Below are positions 1 to 10,003 of a stretch of DNA of 38,058 bases, piece after piece (position 1 is the first letter of the stretch; each line of letters begins with the position of its first letter). The stretch lies in the NCBI GenBank assembly GCA_022360715.1, contig JAKSCG010000056.1:1-38058 (forward strand). Direction: 5' to 3'. Source of the DNA: Halanaerobiales bacterium. Lineage in GTDB: Bacteria > Bacillota > Halanaerobiia > Halanaerobiales > DTU029. Under the pieces are notes generated by a model. The model searched no databases. It saw only the letters and a list, made by a program, of their open reading frames with translations, and was not told the origin of the DNA. The position numbers and the translations under genes were made by a program.

Positions 1-83
1 AAAGAATTTTACCAACCAATTTGAAGTTTTTGACTTTTGCCTTACGAAAATGCTCTAACCCTTTGTAAGTACTGGCTTTTCGA

Positions 84-512
84 TCAATCAGCCAGGTATT
101 TAGCCTGGTAAAATCTAGTCGTTCCATCTAAAAGCGTTACCTGAATCAGGCGGTTTAGCTGATTATAAAGATAGCCGATGGTCTCTTCAGTGCTATTTAT
201 ACCTTTACTGTTACCGTTTTTTAATTAATTGTATTTAATAGCCCTTCTTGCTGGGTGATTACATCGGTTATTTTTATCATATTACTTCAAATGCAACTCT
301 CCACTCTTAATGTCCTAAATAATAAATAATATTTAGTTATTCTTTTTTGGGAATCCTTCAATAATTAACCTTCCAGTCTCCGCATCATAATAACGAACCA
401 GCAGATAATATAAACCTGTTTCAGCTATAATATTACCCCAGGCATCATTATAATTGATCGTAAATGGGTTGCCCTGGGAATCATAGGTGTAATGGACCTC
501 CCGTCTGTTTCA
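84..512 (-). pseudogene. RHS/YD-repeat protein remnant (frameshifted, broken)
   Basis: Two minus-strand open stretches carry RHS-core hallmarks. Positions 84-215 translate to a stretch containing YLYNQLNRLIQVTLLDGTT, a YD repeat. Positions 333-512 translate to a stretch containing TYDSQGNPFTINYN and then ETGLYYLLVRYYDAETGRL, the signature that ends the RHS core before the variable tip. The second stretch ends at a stop at 333-335. A further piece with DDQVVYETDG lies in another frame just upstream (about 505-545), so at least one frameshift separates it. Stops and gaps between the pieces show a decayed gene. Intact RHS proteins are large secreted or cell-surface proteins, often polymorphic toxins. 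No toxin tip is recognisable here. The region between the two pieces (about 216-332) shows nothing I can assign. Confidence 0.75.
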
Positions 513-571
513 TATACTACCTGGTCATCGTTATTATAGTAATAATATCAGGTGCTCCACCTACTCAAAAG

Positions 572-606
572 AAAAAAAGCATACCTGCACTGAACAGGTA
601 TGCTTT
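572..606 (-). terminator. Rho-independent terminator of groESL
   Basis: A perfect 12-bp stem (AAAGCATACCTG at 576-587 against CAGGTATGCTTT at 595-606) encloses a 7-nt loop. On the minus strand it is followed by a run of seven T (572-578). It lies about 30 nt after the groEL stop codon, in the correct orientation. Confidence 0.9.
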
Positions 607-637
607 CGTTTAATTTCTTAATTGGGGCTGACCGGGT

Positions 638-2317
<1,680 letters not shown>

Positions 2318-2324
2318 TTAATAG

Positions 2325-2609
2325 TTAATTTGCAATAACTGCTAACACATCATCCAGACTGACAATTACATATTCTTCATCATCAATGGTAACCTTGGTA
2401 CCGGCATATTTATCAAAAACTACCATGTCACCTTCATGTACTTCTGGTTCTCCATCTTCCGGGCAGCAACCCTTCCCGACAGCAACTATTTTACCTTGCT
2501 GTGGTTTTTCTTCCTTGGCAGTATCAGGAAGAACAATGCCGCTTCTGGTCTTTTCATCCTCCTGGATAAATTTCACGGCAACTCTGTTGTCTAAAGGTTT
2601 AATCTTCAC
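2325..2609 (-). CDS. groES: Co-chaperonin GroES (10 kDa, Cpn10)
   Basis: Heptameric lid of the GroEL chaperonin. The 94-aa product matches the family in length and motifs: MKIKPLDNRVAVKF at the start, the mobile-loop region EKTRSGIVLPDTAKEKPQ-like at about 20-36, GKIVAVGKG near 40-47, and the closing DEEYVIVSLDDVLAVI. The ribosome binding site is AAAGGGGG. First gene of the heat-shock operon with groEL. The CIRCE operator lies 36 nt upstream of its start, so HrcA repression is expected. Confidence 0.98.
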   Translation of the reverse strand: MKIKPLDNRVAVKFIQEDEKTRSGIVLPDTAKEEKPQQGKIVAVGKGCCPEDGEPEVHEGDMVVFDKYAGTKVTIDDEEYVIVSLDDVLAVIAN

Positions 2610-2645
2610 TAAGTTTACCCCCTTTAATTATTAATATGTATTTTG

Positions 2646-2672
2646 TTAGCACTCATTAAAAGCGAGTGCTAA
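2646..2672 (-). promoter_or_regulatory. CIRCE operator (HrcA binding site)
   Basis: Perfect TTAGCACTC-N9-GAGTGCTAA inverted repeat (arms 2646-2654 and 2664-2672). This is the exact CIRCE consensus. It lies between the groES promoter and groES, where HrcA would repress the groESL operon outside heat shock. Confidence 0.97.
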
Positions 2673-2686
2673 TAGCCACTGTTATA

Positions 2687-2715
2687 ATAATAACGGAGTA
2701 TCATTTTAAAATCAA
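2687..2715 (-). promoter_or_regulatory. groESL promoter (sigma-A type)
   Basis: On the minus strand TTGATT (-35, 2710-2715) and TATTAT (-10, 2687-2692) are separated by exactly 17 nt. The CIRCE element begins 14 nt after the -10 box, so it covers the transcription start, as in other HrcA-controlled operons. Confidence 0.75.
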
Positions 2716-2801
2716 GTTTATATTTGACGGTAATTAAGCATATATTAGCAATTAATGAACTATATCTTTAATTAACTTATTATTTCTTTATCTTATTACT
2801 A

Positions 2802-4145
2802 TTATCCTATTATTACGCCTGTTTTTAATTCTTCTTCCAATTTTTTATAATTCTTTCCAGTTAAATCATTTCCCAAGCTATTATAAATTATACCCGGCAA
2901 GAGCAATAAATCGTATTTTTTTCCCTTTTCCCGGATCGCTTTGCTGATATCGTCATTAACCAACAATCCGGCACAACAAATCGAACCCCCGAAAAAATTA
3001 TTTTTTACCGCTACAAGATCAGGCTGTATTTCCGGATTCTTTGCACCAAAGCCGGAGACTAACCCTGCCAGCAGGGGTGCCGCCAACCGGGATGTTATCA
3101 CCGCAATTTCACCACAACCTGTAACGAGCAATCCCTTTAATCGCTTAATCGTCCCGGGGTCGAGGTCATAATCCACCACCAGGCCGGAGCGTTCACCGGC
3201 AGCTTTCTCCAGTTCCAGGGAAAAGGAGCTGTCACCCCGTTTAATTTCCATTAGTGGATTTTTTAAGGCCAGAACCTGATTAAAGAGATCGACCCGGCTG
3301 ATTACCGCCTGCCCATTAACAGCAACGACCATATCACCGCGCTGTAACCCGGCTTGCGCGGCCGGGGTCTCAGGTATAATTCCCTTAATCACCCCGCTTA
3401 AATCCTTTAATAAAGGTGGTTCCATAATCAGCGGAAAATTATATTTTTCGGTCAAAACTGCTATCTCCCGTTGTAATCTGTTAATCATTCCGTCCGGCTC
3501 AAAACAGACTGCCCTGGCGGCGTATTTAGTATAACCCGGCAAAATAACCCGGACTGTCAGCGGGTGATATTGAGCCAACAACTCTACTGTTCTGGCCAAA
3601 CCGTTCTGCTCCAGCAGTTGCGGAACAGCCACAATACTGCCATGAAAAGGCAGCGCTTTTTCTCGGATTAACTCCAACCCTTGAAAAACCAGCTCCGGCT
3701 TTTTATCCCCCATTAGAAAAGCCCGTTCGGCCGGACTGGCACAATTAAGCGAAAGATTTAACTCCAGTGGGCGACTCTCTGCCAGCATTTTTAGGTTAGC
3801 TTCATCAAAAAAACTACCGTTAGTAGTAATTTTAATCAACTTGGTAGGAAATCTTTGCCGGAGCATGGTTATGATCACTGAAAAATCGGGATGAGCCAAG
3901 GGATCGCCTTCAACAATTCTGGTCGCTGATTCACCGATAACAATCGCTCCCTGCTTTGGCAGATAATCCATTAATTCACTGATTAAGGCCAGCGGAAGAT
4001 GGCCCAGCTCATACACCTCCAACTCCGGCGGATTATGGTGATGACTGCAAAAAATACAGTGCAGATTGCAGACCGAAGTAATCGGTAGAATCTGATCATC
4101 CTGCACTGTTTTCAATAACATATATTTTAGCCTGCTATCCATCAT
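2802..4145 (-). CDS. Radical SAM protein with PDZ and DUF512-like domains
   Basis: The N-terminus (about 20-235) is a radical SAM domain with the CxxxCxxC cluster motif CNLHCIFC (C27, C31, C34), a GD-type motif (IVEGDPLAHPDF) and TTNGS. A PDZ-like segment follows at about 245-320 (GVIKGIIPETPAAQAGLQRGD and VAVNGQAV). The C-terminus (about 325-447) resembles DUF512, with NNFFGGSICCAGLLVNDDI and LLLPG. It overlaps the tsaD stop by 11 nt and is last in the tsa operon. In the DUF512 proteins I know, PDZ comes first. Here it lies between the radical SAM and DUF512 parts, which is unusual. The function of the family is not established. A role in RNA or protein modification would fit the company, but this is inference. 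Confidence 0.8.
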   Translation of the reverse strand: MMDSRLKYMLLKTVQDDQILPITSVCNLHCIFCSHHHNPPELEVYELGHLPLALISELMDYLPKQGAIVIGESATRIVEGDPLAHPDFSVIITMLRQRFPTKLIKITTNGSFFDEANLKMLAESRPLELNLSLNCASPAERAFLMGDKKPELVFQGLELIREKALPFHGSIVAVPQLLEQNGLARTVELLAQYHPLTVRVILPGYTKYAARAVCFEPDGMINRLQREIAVLTEKYNFPLIMEPPLLKDLSGVIKGIIPETPAAQAGLQRGDMVVAVNGQAVISRVDLFNQVLALKNPLMEIKRGDSSFSLELEKAAGERSGLVVDYDLDPGTIKRLKGLLVTGCGEIAVITSRLAAPLLAGLVSGFGAKNPEIQPDLVAVKNNFFGGSICCAGLLVNDDISKAIREKGKKYDLLLLPGIIYNSLGNDLTGKNYKKLEEELKTGVIIG

Positions 4146-5175
4146 TTACTTCCTCACCAAGTTTTAGATTAGCCCGGGCATTAAGGCTAAGCGGGGAAAA
4201 CCTCCCTTGCTGATAACGATAATATGCCACCGAGCCGATCATAGCCGCATTATCAGTGCAAAGGGATAAATCCGGGGTATATAAAGGTAGTGAATACCGG
4301 GCCAGCTTTTCCGCCAATTGCTGTTTTAGTGTTTTATTGGCCGCAACCCCACCCGATAGGATCACACTCTTTACTGGAAATTCCTGAACGGCCTTTAAGA
4401 TTTTAGCAATCAGCATATCGATCACAGCCTGCTGAAAACTGGCTGCTACATCAGCAACTATAATCCCTTCCCCTTTTTGCTTTTTATGATGCAGGTAATT
4501 GATCACTGCTGTTTTTAGCCCGCTGAAACTGAAATCAAAGGTATCATCATTCAGAAAAGGTCGGGGAAAATTGATCGCTGTTGCCTTACCGTCTTTACTC
4601 GCTTTCTCAATGGCCGGACCCCCGGGGTACCCGATGTCGAGGAGCCGGGCCGTTTTGTCAAAAGCCTCACCGGCAGCATCATCCCTGGTACTCCCCAGAA
4701 TCCGGTAAGCACCCAGTTCTTCAAAAAAAAGCAGATCAGTATGGCCACCGGAGACCGTTAAACAGACAACCGGTGAGGTAATCCCCTGGTGGGAAATAAA
4801 ATTAGCATAGATATGGCCGACAATATGGTTAATCCCAATAAAAGGCTTATCCAGTACATAGGCCAGGGCCTTGGCCGCTGACAGACCGACCAGCAAAGCA
4901 CCGACCAGCCCGGGCCCATAGGTTGCCGCCACAGCATCCAGCTCTGACCAGCCGACTCCGGCCGTAGCCAGGGCTTGCTCGATTACCGGATTAATATACT
5001 CCAGGTGTTTGCGGGAGGCAATCTCCGGGACAACCCCCCCAAATTTACGGTGTAAATCAACCTGGGAAGATACAATATTTGCCAGTACTTGCCGACCATT
5101 TTTGACAACTGCCGCTGCGGTTTCATCACATGATGTCTCAATAGCTAAAATTAAAATATCCCTATCCCCCTGCAT
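4135..5175 (-). CDS. tsaD: tRNA N6-adenosine threonylcarbamoyltransferase TsaD
   Basis: Catalytic subunit (Gcp/YgjD/Kae1 family, ASKHA fold) that transfers the threonylcarbamoyl group to A37 of ANN-decoding tRNAs, working with TsaB and TsaE in the cytosol. The 346-aa length is typical. Motifs: ILAIETSCDETAAAVV (8-23), GGVVPEIASRKHLE (46-59), the metal-binding histidines in INHIVGH (H117, H121), LTVSGGHTDL and LCTDNAAMIG near the end. The middle residue of the metal motif is V, where HxEGH-type sequences usually have E. AAGGAG precedes the ATG. It overlaps rimI by 14 nt. Confidence 0.97.
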   Translation of the reverse strand: MQGDRDILILAIETSCDETAAAVVKNGRQVLANIVSSQVDLHRKFGGVVPEIASRKHLEYINPVIEQALATAGVGWSELDAVAATYGPGLVGALLVGLSAAKALAYVLDKPFIGINHIVGHIYANFISHQGITSPVVCLTVSGGHTDLLFFEELGAYRILGSTRDDAAGEAFDKTARLLDIGYPGGPAIEKASKDGKATAINFPRPFLNDDTFDFSFSGLKTAVINYLHHKKQKGEGIIVADVAASFQQAVIDMLIAKILKAVQEFPVKSVILSGGVAANKTLKQQLAEKLARYSLPLYTPDLSLCTDNAAMIGSVAYYRYQQGRFSPLSLNARANLKLGEEVNDG

Positions 5176-5620
5176 CCTGATACTCCTTCCACATGATTAA
5201 GGCATCTTCTTGATTATTGATATAATATTTCGGTCGCCGGCCCACAATGGCAAAACCGTTTTTTCGATAAAGATTAATGGCCGCATCGTTGGAAACCCTG
5301 ACCTCCAGGGTTGCTTTATTAATCCCCTCTTTCCGGGAGAGCCGGACCAGTTCGTCCAGCAGTTTTTTAGCTAAACCGTTACCCCGTTCTTGTGGATCGA
5401 CCGCCAGATTGGTAATATGTAATTGATCAGTGATTAACCAGCCGCCGATATAGGCGACCAGCCTCTCCTGACGATAGGCGACCAGGTAGCGGGAATAAGG
5501 GTTTTCCTGTATTTCCCGATAAAAAGATTGGAGGGTCCAGGGATCAGCAAAAGACTTTTGTTCTATCGCCATCACCTGGCTTAAGTCTGCCTCCTTCATC
5601 GGAGCGATCCTTATCTCCAT
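5162..5620 (-). CDS. rimI: Ribosomal protein S18-alanine N-acetyltransferase RimI
   Basis: GNAT-fold acetyltransferase of 152 aa, the usual RimI length. The acetyl-CoA loop is seen in LAVDPQERGNGLAKKLLDEL (Q/RxxGxG/A type), with FADPWTLQSFYREI near the start and the EVRVSNDAAINLYRKNGF signature toward the C-terminus. It lies between tsaB and tsaD with overlaps of 10 and 14 nt. This linkage is widespread in Firmicutes and supports RimI over a generic GNAT protein. Confidence 0.93.
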   Translation of the reverse strand: MEIRIAPMKEADLSQVMAIEQKSFADPWTLQSFYREIQENPYSRYLVAYRQERLVAYIGGWLITDQLHITNLAVDPQERGNGLAKKLLDELVRLSRKEGINKATLEVRVSNDAAINLYRKNGFAIVGRRPKYYINNQEDALIMWKEYQDAGG

Positions 5621-6342
5621 TTTGATCCACCTGACCGATATTTTTTTTGCCAGTTTAATTCCGCCTGGGGCTTTTTCAGGTAATTGGGCAGTAATTCAAG
5701 ATAATGATCACTGACCCCCTGTTGCAGATAGTAATAACCCAGTTCAGCCACGACACTCCCCCGGATCGTATTATTATTAGCAGTAGCCAACCGGATTGGC
5801 AAAGGAGAATTGCCCAGGATATCCCGGTAAGCAGAAACCCCGTCCCCAACCATTACAAAGCAAGTATTACCTTTAATTTCAGCTAATTCGGCCAGCAGTT
5901 GCTCAAGCGGGATAGCCCGGTCTTCCCGTTCCTTGACTGACCGGATATCCTGCTTCCACTCGCGGAAAAGAGCGGTATAGACCCGGTTGCGACCGGCATC
6001 GATCACCGGCACCAGCCAGTTGGGTTGCTGAACCAAGTTATAGGCTAATAAGTCAAGGGTAGAAAGACCGACAACCGGTATCCCCAATACCTGGATCATC
6101 GTTTTGACTGTGCTGAGGGCAATCCGCAAACCGGTAAACGAACCCGGACCGGTAGCCACCGCTATCCCTGCCAAATCTCGAACGGTATAACCGGCTCCCT
6201 TTAATAGAAAATCAATATTAGCCAATAAGCGTTCACTATGGCGGTTGTGCAGACGGATATTAACTTCTCCCAACAATCCGCTTTGATTAAACAAGCCCAG
6301 CGCGTTAACCGGGCTGCTGCTATCAATCCCTAATACCAACAT
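5611..6342 (-). CDS. tsaB: tRNA threonylcarbamoyladenosine biosynthesis protein TsaB
   Basis: Paralogue of TsaD and its scaffold partner in t6A synthesis (YeaZ family). The 243-aa protein starts with LVLGIDSSSPVNALGLF, carries HSERLLANIDFLL, and has the diagnostic VATGPGSFTGLRIALSTVK segment (around residues 65-85) and VPVIDAGRNRVYTALF. The start ATG has a GGAAGAAC upstream and overlaps the end of tsaE by 20 nt, which fits translational coupling. TsaB itself lacks catalytic activity in the known family. Confidence 0.96.
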   Translation of the reverse strand: MLVLGIDSSSPVNALGLFNQSGLLGEVNIRLHNRHSERLLANIDFLLKGAGYTVRDLAGIAVATGPGSFTGLRIALSTVKTMIQVLGIPVVGLSTLDLLAYNLVQQPNWLVPVIDAGRNRVYTALFREWKQDIRSVKEREDRAIPLEQLLAELAEIKGNTCFVMVGDGVSAYRDILGNSPLPIRLATANNNTIRGSVVAELGYYYLQQGVSDHYLELLPNYLKKPQAELNWQKKYRSGGSKWR

Positions 6343-6805
6343 GTTCTTCCAACCTCTTGATCAGTTTAATTCCCCCGTTACCTTCAGCTTCAAATAAAAT
6401 CTCCCTGGTCTGCTCAGCCAGGATATTTATTTTAACAAAGAGAAAATCAGCCGGGATCAGGTCATAGGCCAGATCCGGCCATTCGATCACTACAATCCCG
6501 TCCTGTTCCAAATATTCCTCAAAACCGAGGTCATATAAATCTTTTTCATCATCCAGGCGATATAGATCCATATGGAACAACGGCAATTCCCCTTCATATT
6601 CATTAATTAAATTATAGGTCGGACTGGTTACCTCGTCTTCAACATTCAGACCGTTAGCAATCCCCTGGGTCAGTGAAGTCTTGCCGGCACCTAGTTCGCC
6701 GGAAATCAGAATGAGCTGGCCCGGTTCCAGTAATTCCCCGATCGTATTTCCCAATTGAATTGTTGCTGCTAAATTTTCACTTCGATATTTTAATCCACCA
6801 TCCAT
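6323..6805 (-). CDS. tsaE: tRNA threonylcarbamoyladenosine biosynthesis ATPase TsaE
   Basis: P-loop ATPase needed to turn over the TsaB-TsaD complex (YjeE family), 160 aa. Walker A is LISGELGAGKTSLTQG near residues 33-48. It is followed by EVTSPTYNLINEYEG and by the YRLDDEKDLYDLGFEEYL and VVIEWPDL segments typical of the family. I place the start at the ATG at 6805 (MDGGLKYRS), which has GGGGTG upstream. A GTG three codons earlier is possible. First gene of the overlapping tsaE-tsaB-rimI-tsaD-radical SAM operon. Confidence 0.96.
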   Translation of the reverse strand: MDGGLKYRSENLAATIQLGNTIGELLEPGQLILISGELGAGKTSLTQGIANGLNVEDEVTSPTYNLINEYEGELPLFHMDLYRLDDEKDLYDLGFEEYLEQDGIVVIEWPDLAYDLIPADFLFVKINILAEQTREILFEAEGNGGIKLIKRLEEHVGIRD

Positions 6806-6863
6806 CAAAATCACCCCGTATTTATTAGTCCTTTAATAATAATTTTGTTAAATCACGTCTTTT

Positions 6864-7304
6864 CTATTCCTGATTAAAATTATTATTTTTGCTTCTCTCC
6901 CGGGTGACAATCTCATCCAACAGCTCGCCGGCTTTAATTATAATCGACTGACACTTTTGGTCTTCACTGTAATGCCGCTCTTTAAGGGGAGCACAATCAA
7001 TATCCCCCATTTGCTCGGCATAACTGCTAAAGAGCTCCCGGACCAGTTCCTTTATTTTACCACTTTCATGGGCTCGCTCCTGTACGAAGAGATTACCCAG
7101 GACCATGATCGAGGCAGTCAAGACCCCGCACTTATCCTCAATTCCCATCCCTCCGCCGAAACCGGCTGACAATTTGAGGGCATCTCGCTCCAGACCCAGT
7201 TGATAAACCCGGTTCGCCCCGTAAAGGATCTTTTCCGCACAGTTCAAATCTTCTTCTATCCCAAAACCGTCTCTCAACAAATCACCCAGTTTATGATCGC
7301 TCAT
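6864..7304 (-). CDS. C_GCAxxG_C_C family protein (putative redox/metal protein)
   Basis: Small cytosolic protein of 146 aa belonging to the cysteine-motif family named C_GCAxxG_C_C. Visible signature: NCAEKILYGANRVYQL (about 21-36), GFGGGMGIEDKCGVLTASIMVLG (about 48-70), then single cysteines in DIDCAPLK and DQKCQSII. The conserved cysteines suggest metal or cofactor binding, but the biochemical role is not known. GGGGAGAGG precedes the ATG. It lies 58 nt upstream of tsaE and 52 nt downstream of the hydrolase gene, in the same direction, so co-transcription is likely. Confidence 0.8.
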   Translation of the reverse strand: MSDHKLGDLLRDGFGIEEDLNCAEKILYGANRVYQLGLERDALKLSAGFGGGMGIEDKCGVLTASIMVLGNLFVQERAHESGKIKELVRELFSSYAEQMGDIDCAPLKERHYSEDQKCQSIIIKAGELLDEIVTRERSKNNNFNQE

Positions 7305-7356
7305 TTATCCTCTCCCCCTATAATTAATCCAGACCTTTTTCCCGATAATTAACCTG

Positions 7357-8286
7357 TTAAATATGGTCGTCCAGCCAGTTAATAATCGCCTGAATTACCT
7401 CATCTCGATTGGTTTCATGCAGTAATTCATGGCGGGCTCCTCGATAGAATTGACAGCTAACACCCTCCATCCCGGCCTGTTGATAAGACCGGACAACCTC
7501 TCTTACTCCGGCTGTTTTCTTCCCTACCGGGTCCTGGTCACCGGCGATAAAATAAACAGCTAGAGTTTTAGGGATCTGACTGACCATCTCCGGTTGGTGA
7601 ATCAGCTTAATCCCACTCAACAGGTCAGCAAAAAAACCGGCGGTTGCGACCATCCCGCAAAAAGGATCGGCGATATAACGATCTACTGCTGCTTGATTCC
7701 GACTCAACCAATCAAAAGCAGTTCTGACCGGGCGAAAGGAGTTGTTATACTTCCCAAAACTTAACCGGTCTAACAACTTGCTCCTGCTTCTTTTCCCCTT
7801 TCTCTTACATTCCCAACGGGCCAGCAGTCTTCCCATCAGCCCGAACAAACCGGGGTCACCACCGCTGCCGCATAGAATTACCCCCTGTAGCTCAGTACCG
7901 TGTAGGGAGATATAATGCCGGGCCAGGAATGAGCCCATACTATGGCCGAATAAAAAGAGGGGTAAGCCCGGATGAGCCCCTTTAATTTTTCTGCTTAGCT
8001 GATAAGTATCATTGACCAGCAGTTGCCAGCCGTTCCGGTCGGCCAGATAACCCGTTCTTTCCACCACCCCCGCTGTCCGGCCGTGTCCTCTCAGATCTGG
8101 GGCATAAACCAGATAACCGGCCGCAGTTAAAGCCTGAGCAAAATACTGATACCGACCGGCGTGTTCAGCCATCCCGTGGATAAGCTGGACCACCCCTTTG
8201 CACCTTGTACCTGCTTCGGGAAACCATTGATAGACAAAAACCGCCACTTGATCGGTTGTATTAAGAGTAAACCCACTGGATTCCAT
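7357..8286 (-). CDS. Alpha/beta hydrolase, lysophospholipase / monoacylglycerol lipase-like
   Basis: 309-aa serine hydrolase of the PldB/MGL type. It shows VVQLIHGMAEHAGRYQYFA (oxyanion region, about 32-50), LRGHGRTAG, the nucleophile elbow GHSMGS near 113-118, a likely acid in IAGDQDPVG, and the final histidine in GARHELLHE. There is no signal peptide, so it is probably cytosolic and acts on lysophospholipids or acylglycerols. GGGGAGGATCAGG precedes the ATG. It is 18 nt downstream of the PRPP synthetase-like gene. The exact substrate cannot be read from sequence. Confidence 0.88.
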   Translation of the reverse strand: MESSGFTLNTTDQVAVFVYQWFPEAGTRCKGVVQLIHGMAEHAGRYQYFAQALTAAGYLVYAPDLRGHGRTAGVVERTGYLADRNGWQLLVNDTYQLSRKIKGAHPGLPLFLFGHSMGSFLARHYISLHGTELQGVILCGSGGDPGLFGLMGRLLARWECKRKGKRSRSKLLDRLSFGKYNNSFRPVRTAFDWLSRNQAAVDRYIADPFCGMVATAGFFADLLSGIKLIHQPEMVSQIPKTLAVYFIAGDQDPVGKKTAGVREVVRSYQQAGMEGVSCQFYRGARHELLHETNRDEVIQAIINWLDDHI

Positions 8287-8304
8287 TCCTGATCCTCCCC
8301 TGGC

Positions 8305-9285
8305 TTAAATTGAGCGATCCAGCACCTTTAACGGTACCCGGTCAAATAAAACGCTGACTGATTTCCTGGTATTAATCCGTTTAATCGCTTCGGCAAATAA
8401 GGGGGCAATTGATATTACCCGAACCTTTCGGCAAGCAAGGATATCTTTATTATAAACAGAATCAGTACAGAATAGTAATTGAACCGGACTTTCCTCAATT
8501 CTCCTGATCCCCTCCCGATTTAAAAGGAGGTGGGACAGACAGGCATACACCTGCTCTACCCCTTTTTCTTTTAAGGTCCGGGCCACATCAACAATAGTCC
8601 GGCCCGTAATCGAAAAATCATCGACAATCAAGGCATTTTTCCCACGGACATCCCCGATAATCTCCAGGACTTCAGCCTTTTCATCATGGGCCTGCCTGGT
8701 TTTATCCCCGATTGCTACCGGGGCATTTAGATAATCGGCATAGAGGCGGGCCCTTTTGGCAAAGCCGGCATCAGGTGAAACCACCACCAGCTTTTCTATC
8801 TCCAGTGTTTTAACATATTCACTCAGTAAGGGTTGGGCCAATAAATGGTCGACCGGCTTTTTAAAAAAACCCTGGATCTGGGGACTATGCAAATCCATCG
8901 TTACCACCCGGTCCGCTCCGGCCAGTTCAATCGACTCGGCACAGACCCTGGCCCGGATTGATACCCGCGGTTCATCCTTTTTATCCCCCTTGGCATATCC
9001 AAAGTAGGGAATCACCGCAGTAACCGAATTAGCACTGGCCCGCTTAAAGGCATCTAACCAGAACAATATTTCGACAAACTGGTCATTGGGCTGCAGTCCA
9101 ATTGATTGAACCAGAAAAACATCTTTATCCCGGACCGTTTCCCCAATACGGACAAAGATATTTCCTTCCGAAAAAGTAATAACCTCGGACTCTCCGGCTT
9201 CAACCCCCAGATACTGGCATACCCGTTCCGTAAATAACTTACCACTACTCCCGCTAAATACCTTGATTTCCCCGTTATCGCTCAT
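8305..9285 (-). CDS. Ribose-phosphate pyrophosphokinase-like protein, divergent
   Basis: Two phosphoribosyltransferase-fold halves in PRPP synthetase order, 326 aa. FSEGNIFVRIGETVRDKDVFLVQS and VIPYFGYAKGDKKDEPRVSI resemble Prs, as does DRVVTMDLHSPQIQGFF. The signature loops differ, however. The family's SPDxGGxxRAR is SPDAGFAKRAR, the catalytic flexible loop (normally DKRR type) is DKTRQAHDEK, and the PRPP loop (normally VDDMIDTAGT) is VDDFSITGRT. It may be a paralogue with altered substrate or regulation rather than the housekeeping Prs. I chose the ATG at 9285 because GGGGAGGGG sits directly upstream. A TTG 15 nt earlier would lie inside that ribosome binding site. Confidence 0.8.
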   Translation of the reverse strand: MSDNGEIKVFSGSSGKLFTERVCQYLGVEAGESEVITFSEGNIFVRIGETVRDKDVFLVQSIGLQPNDQFVEILFWLDAFKRASANSVTAVIPYFGYAKGDKKDEPRVSIRARVCAESIELAGADRVVTMDLHSPQIQGFFKKPVDHLLAQPLLSEYVKTLEIEKLVVVSPDAGFAKRARLYADYLNAPVAIGDKTRQAHDEKAEVLEIIGDVRGKNALIVDDFSITGRTIVDVARTLKEKGVEQVYACLSHLLLNREGIRRIEESPVQLLFCTDSVYNKDILACRKVRVISIAPLFAEAIKRINTRKSVSVLFDRVPLKVLDRSI

Positions 9286-9320
9286 CTTACCCCTCCCCAA
9301 TTCAATTGGTATATTCTAAG

Positions 9321-9980
9321 TTAAGAATGAAAGAGCTCCTCCAGCACACGGTAATTAAGTTTGTCCATCCTTTCTACGATCAGGTCAGCCCGGGAAAGCT
9401 CCTGATTACCTGAATTGATGTTCCGGAAACCGATACACTTCATACCGGCCTCTTTGGCTGCCCTGACCCCATTTTTTGAATCCTCAATAACCAGGCAATG
9501 TTCGGGAGTGACCTTTAATAACTCCGCTGCCCGGAGAAATATATCCGGAGCCGGTTTTCCCCGTTCTACCCCTTCGCCGGAGACCAATACCCTAAAGAAA
9601 TCCCTAATTGCTAACTTTTCCAGCACCAGTTCAATGTATGGCAGCGGTGAAGAAGATGCTACGGCCAGTTCAATCTGCTCGCTCTTCAGTCTTTCCAACA
9701 AGGCTACCACCCCGGGGATCGCTTGCTGTTCACTATTTTTTAAATAGCTCATAATCCTATTGCGGTTAAGGTCAATTATTTCCGGGAGCGTCTGCTCCAA
9801 CCGGTAAGATGCATTAATTCGTTTCCACATCTCGGGAAAAGAAAGGCCGATAAAACCGTTATACTCCTCACTACTGATCGTTAACTTCAATTCCTGGAAC
9901 AAGTCTTTAGTAATCCGGTGATGGAATGGTTCACTATCAATCAGCACCCCATCCATGTCAAAAAGCACTGCCTGCAGCAT
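9321..9980 (-). CDS. HAD superfamily hydrolase, beta-phosphoglucomutase-like
   Basis: 219-aa subfamily IA HAD phosphatase or mutase. Motif I is FDMDGVLIDSEPFH (7-20), the cap domain follows, motif II is AVASSSPLPY (around 108), motif III is the lysine in RGKPAPDIFL (about 140), and motif IV is CLVIEDSKNGVRAAKEAGM. The DxDGVxxDSE start and the GKPAPD-IEDS pattern fit sugar phosphatases and beta-phosphoglucomutases. The substrate cannot be told. It lies between comB and the PRPP synthetase-like gene with gaps of 23 and 35 nt, so it is probably co-transcribed. Confidence 0.88.
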   Translation of the reverse strand: MLQAVLFDMDGVLIDSEPFHHRITKDLFQELKLTISSEEYNGFIGLSFPEMWKRINASYRLEQTLPEIIDLNRNRIMSYLKNSEQQAIPGVVALLERLKSEQIELAVASSSPLPYIELVLEKLAIRDFFRVLVSGEGVERGKPAPDIFLRAAELLKVTPEHCLVIEDSKNGVRAAKEAGMKCIGFRNINSGNQELSRADLIVERMDKLNYRVLEELFHS

Positions 9981-10003
9981 AAATTCACTCCCTATTAATA
10001 ATT

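Noticed and set aside
2-127. Minus-strand open frame of 42 codons running off the window start (begins MERLDFTRLNTWLIDRKAS)
   Set aside because: It overlaps the RHS remnant in another frame, has no clear ribosome binding site and matches no family I know. The window edge prevents a decision.
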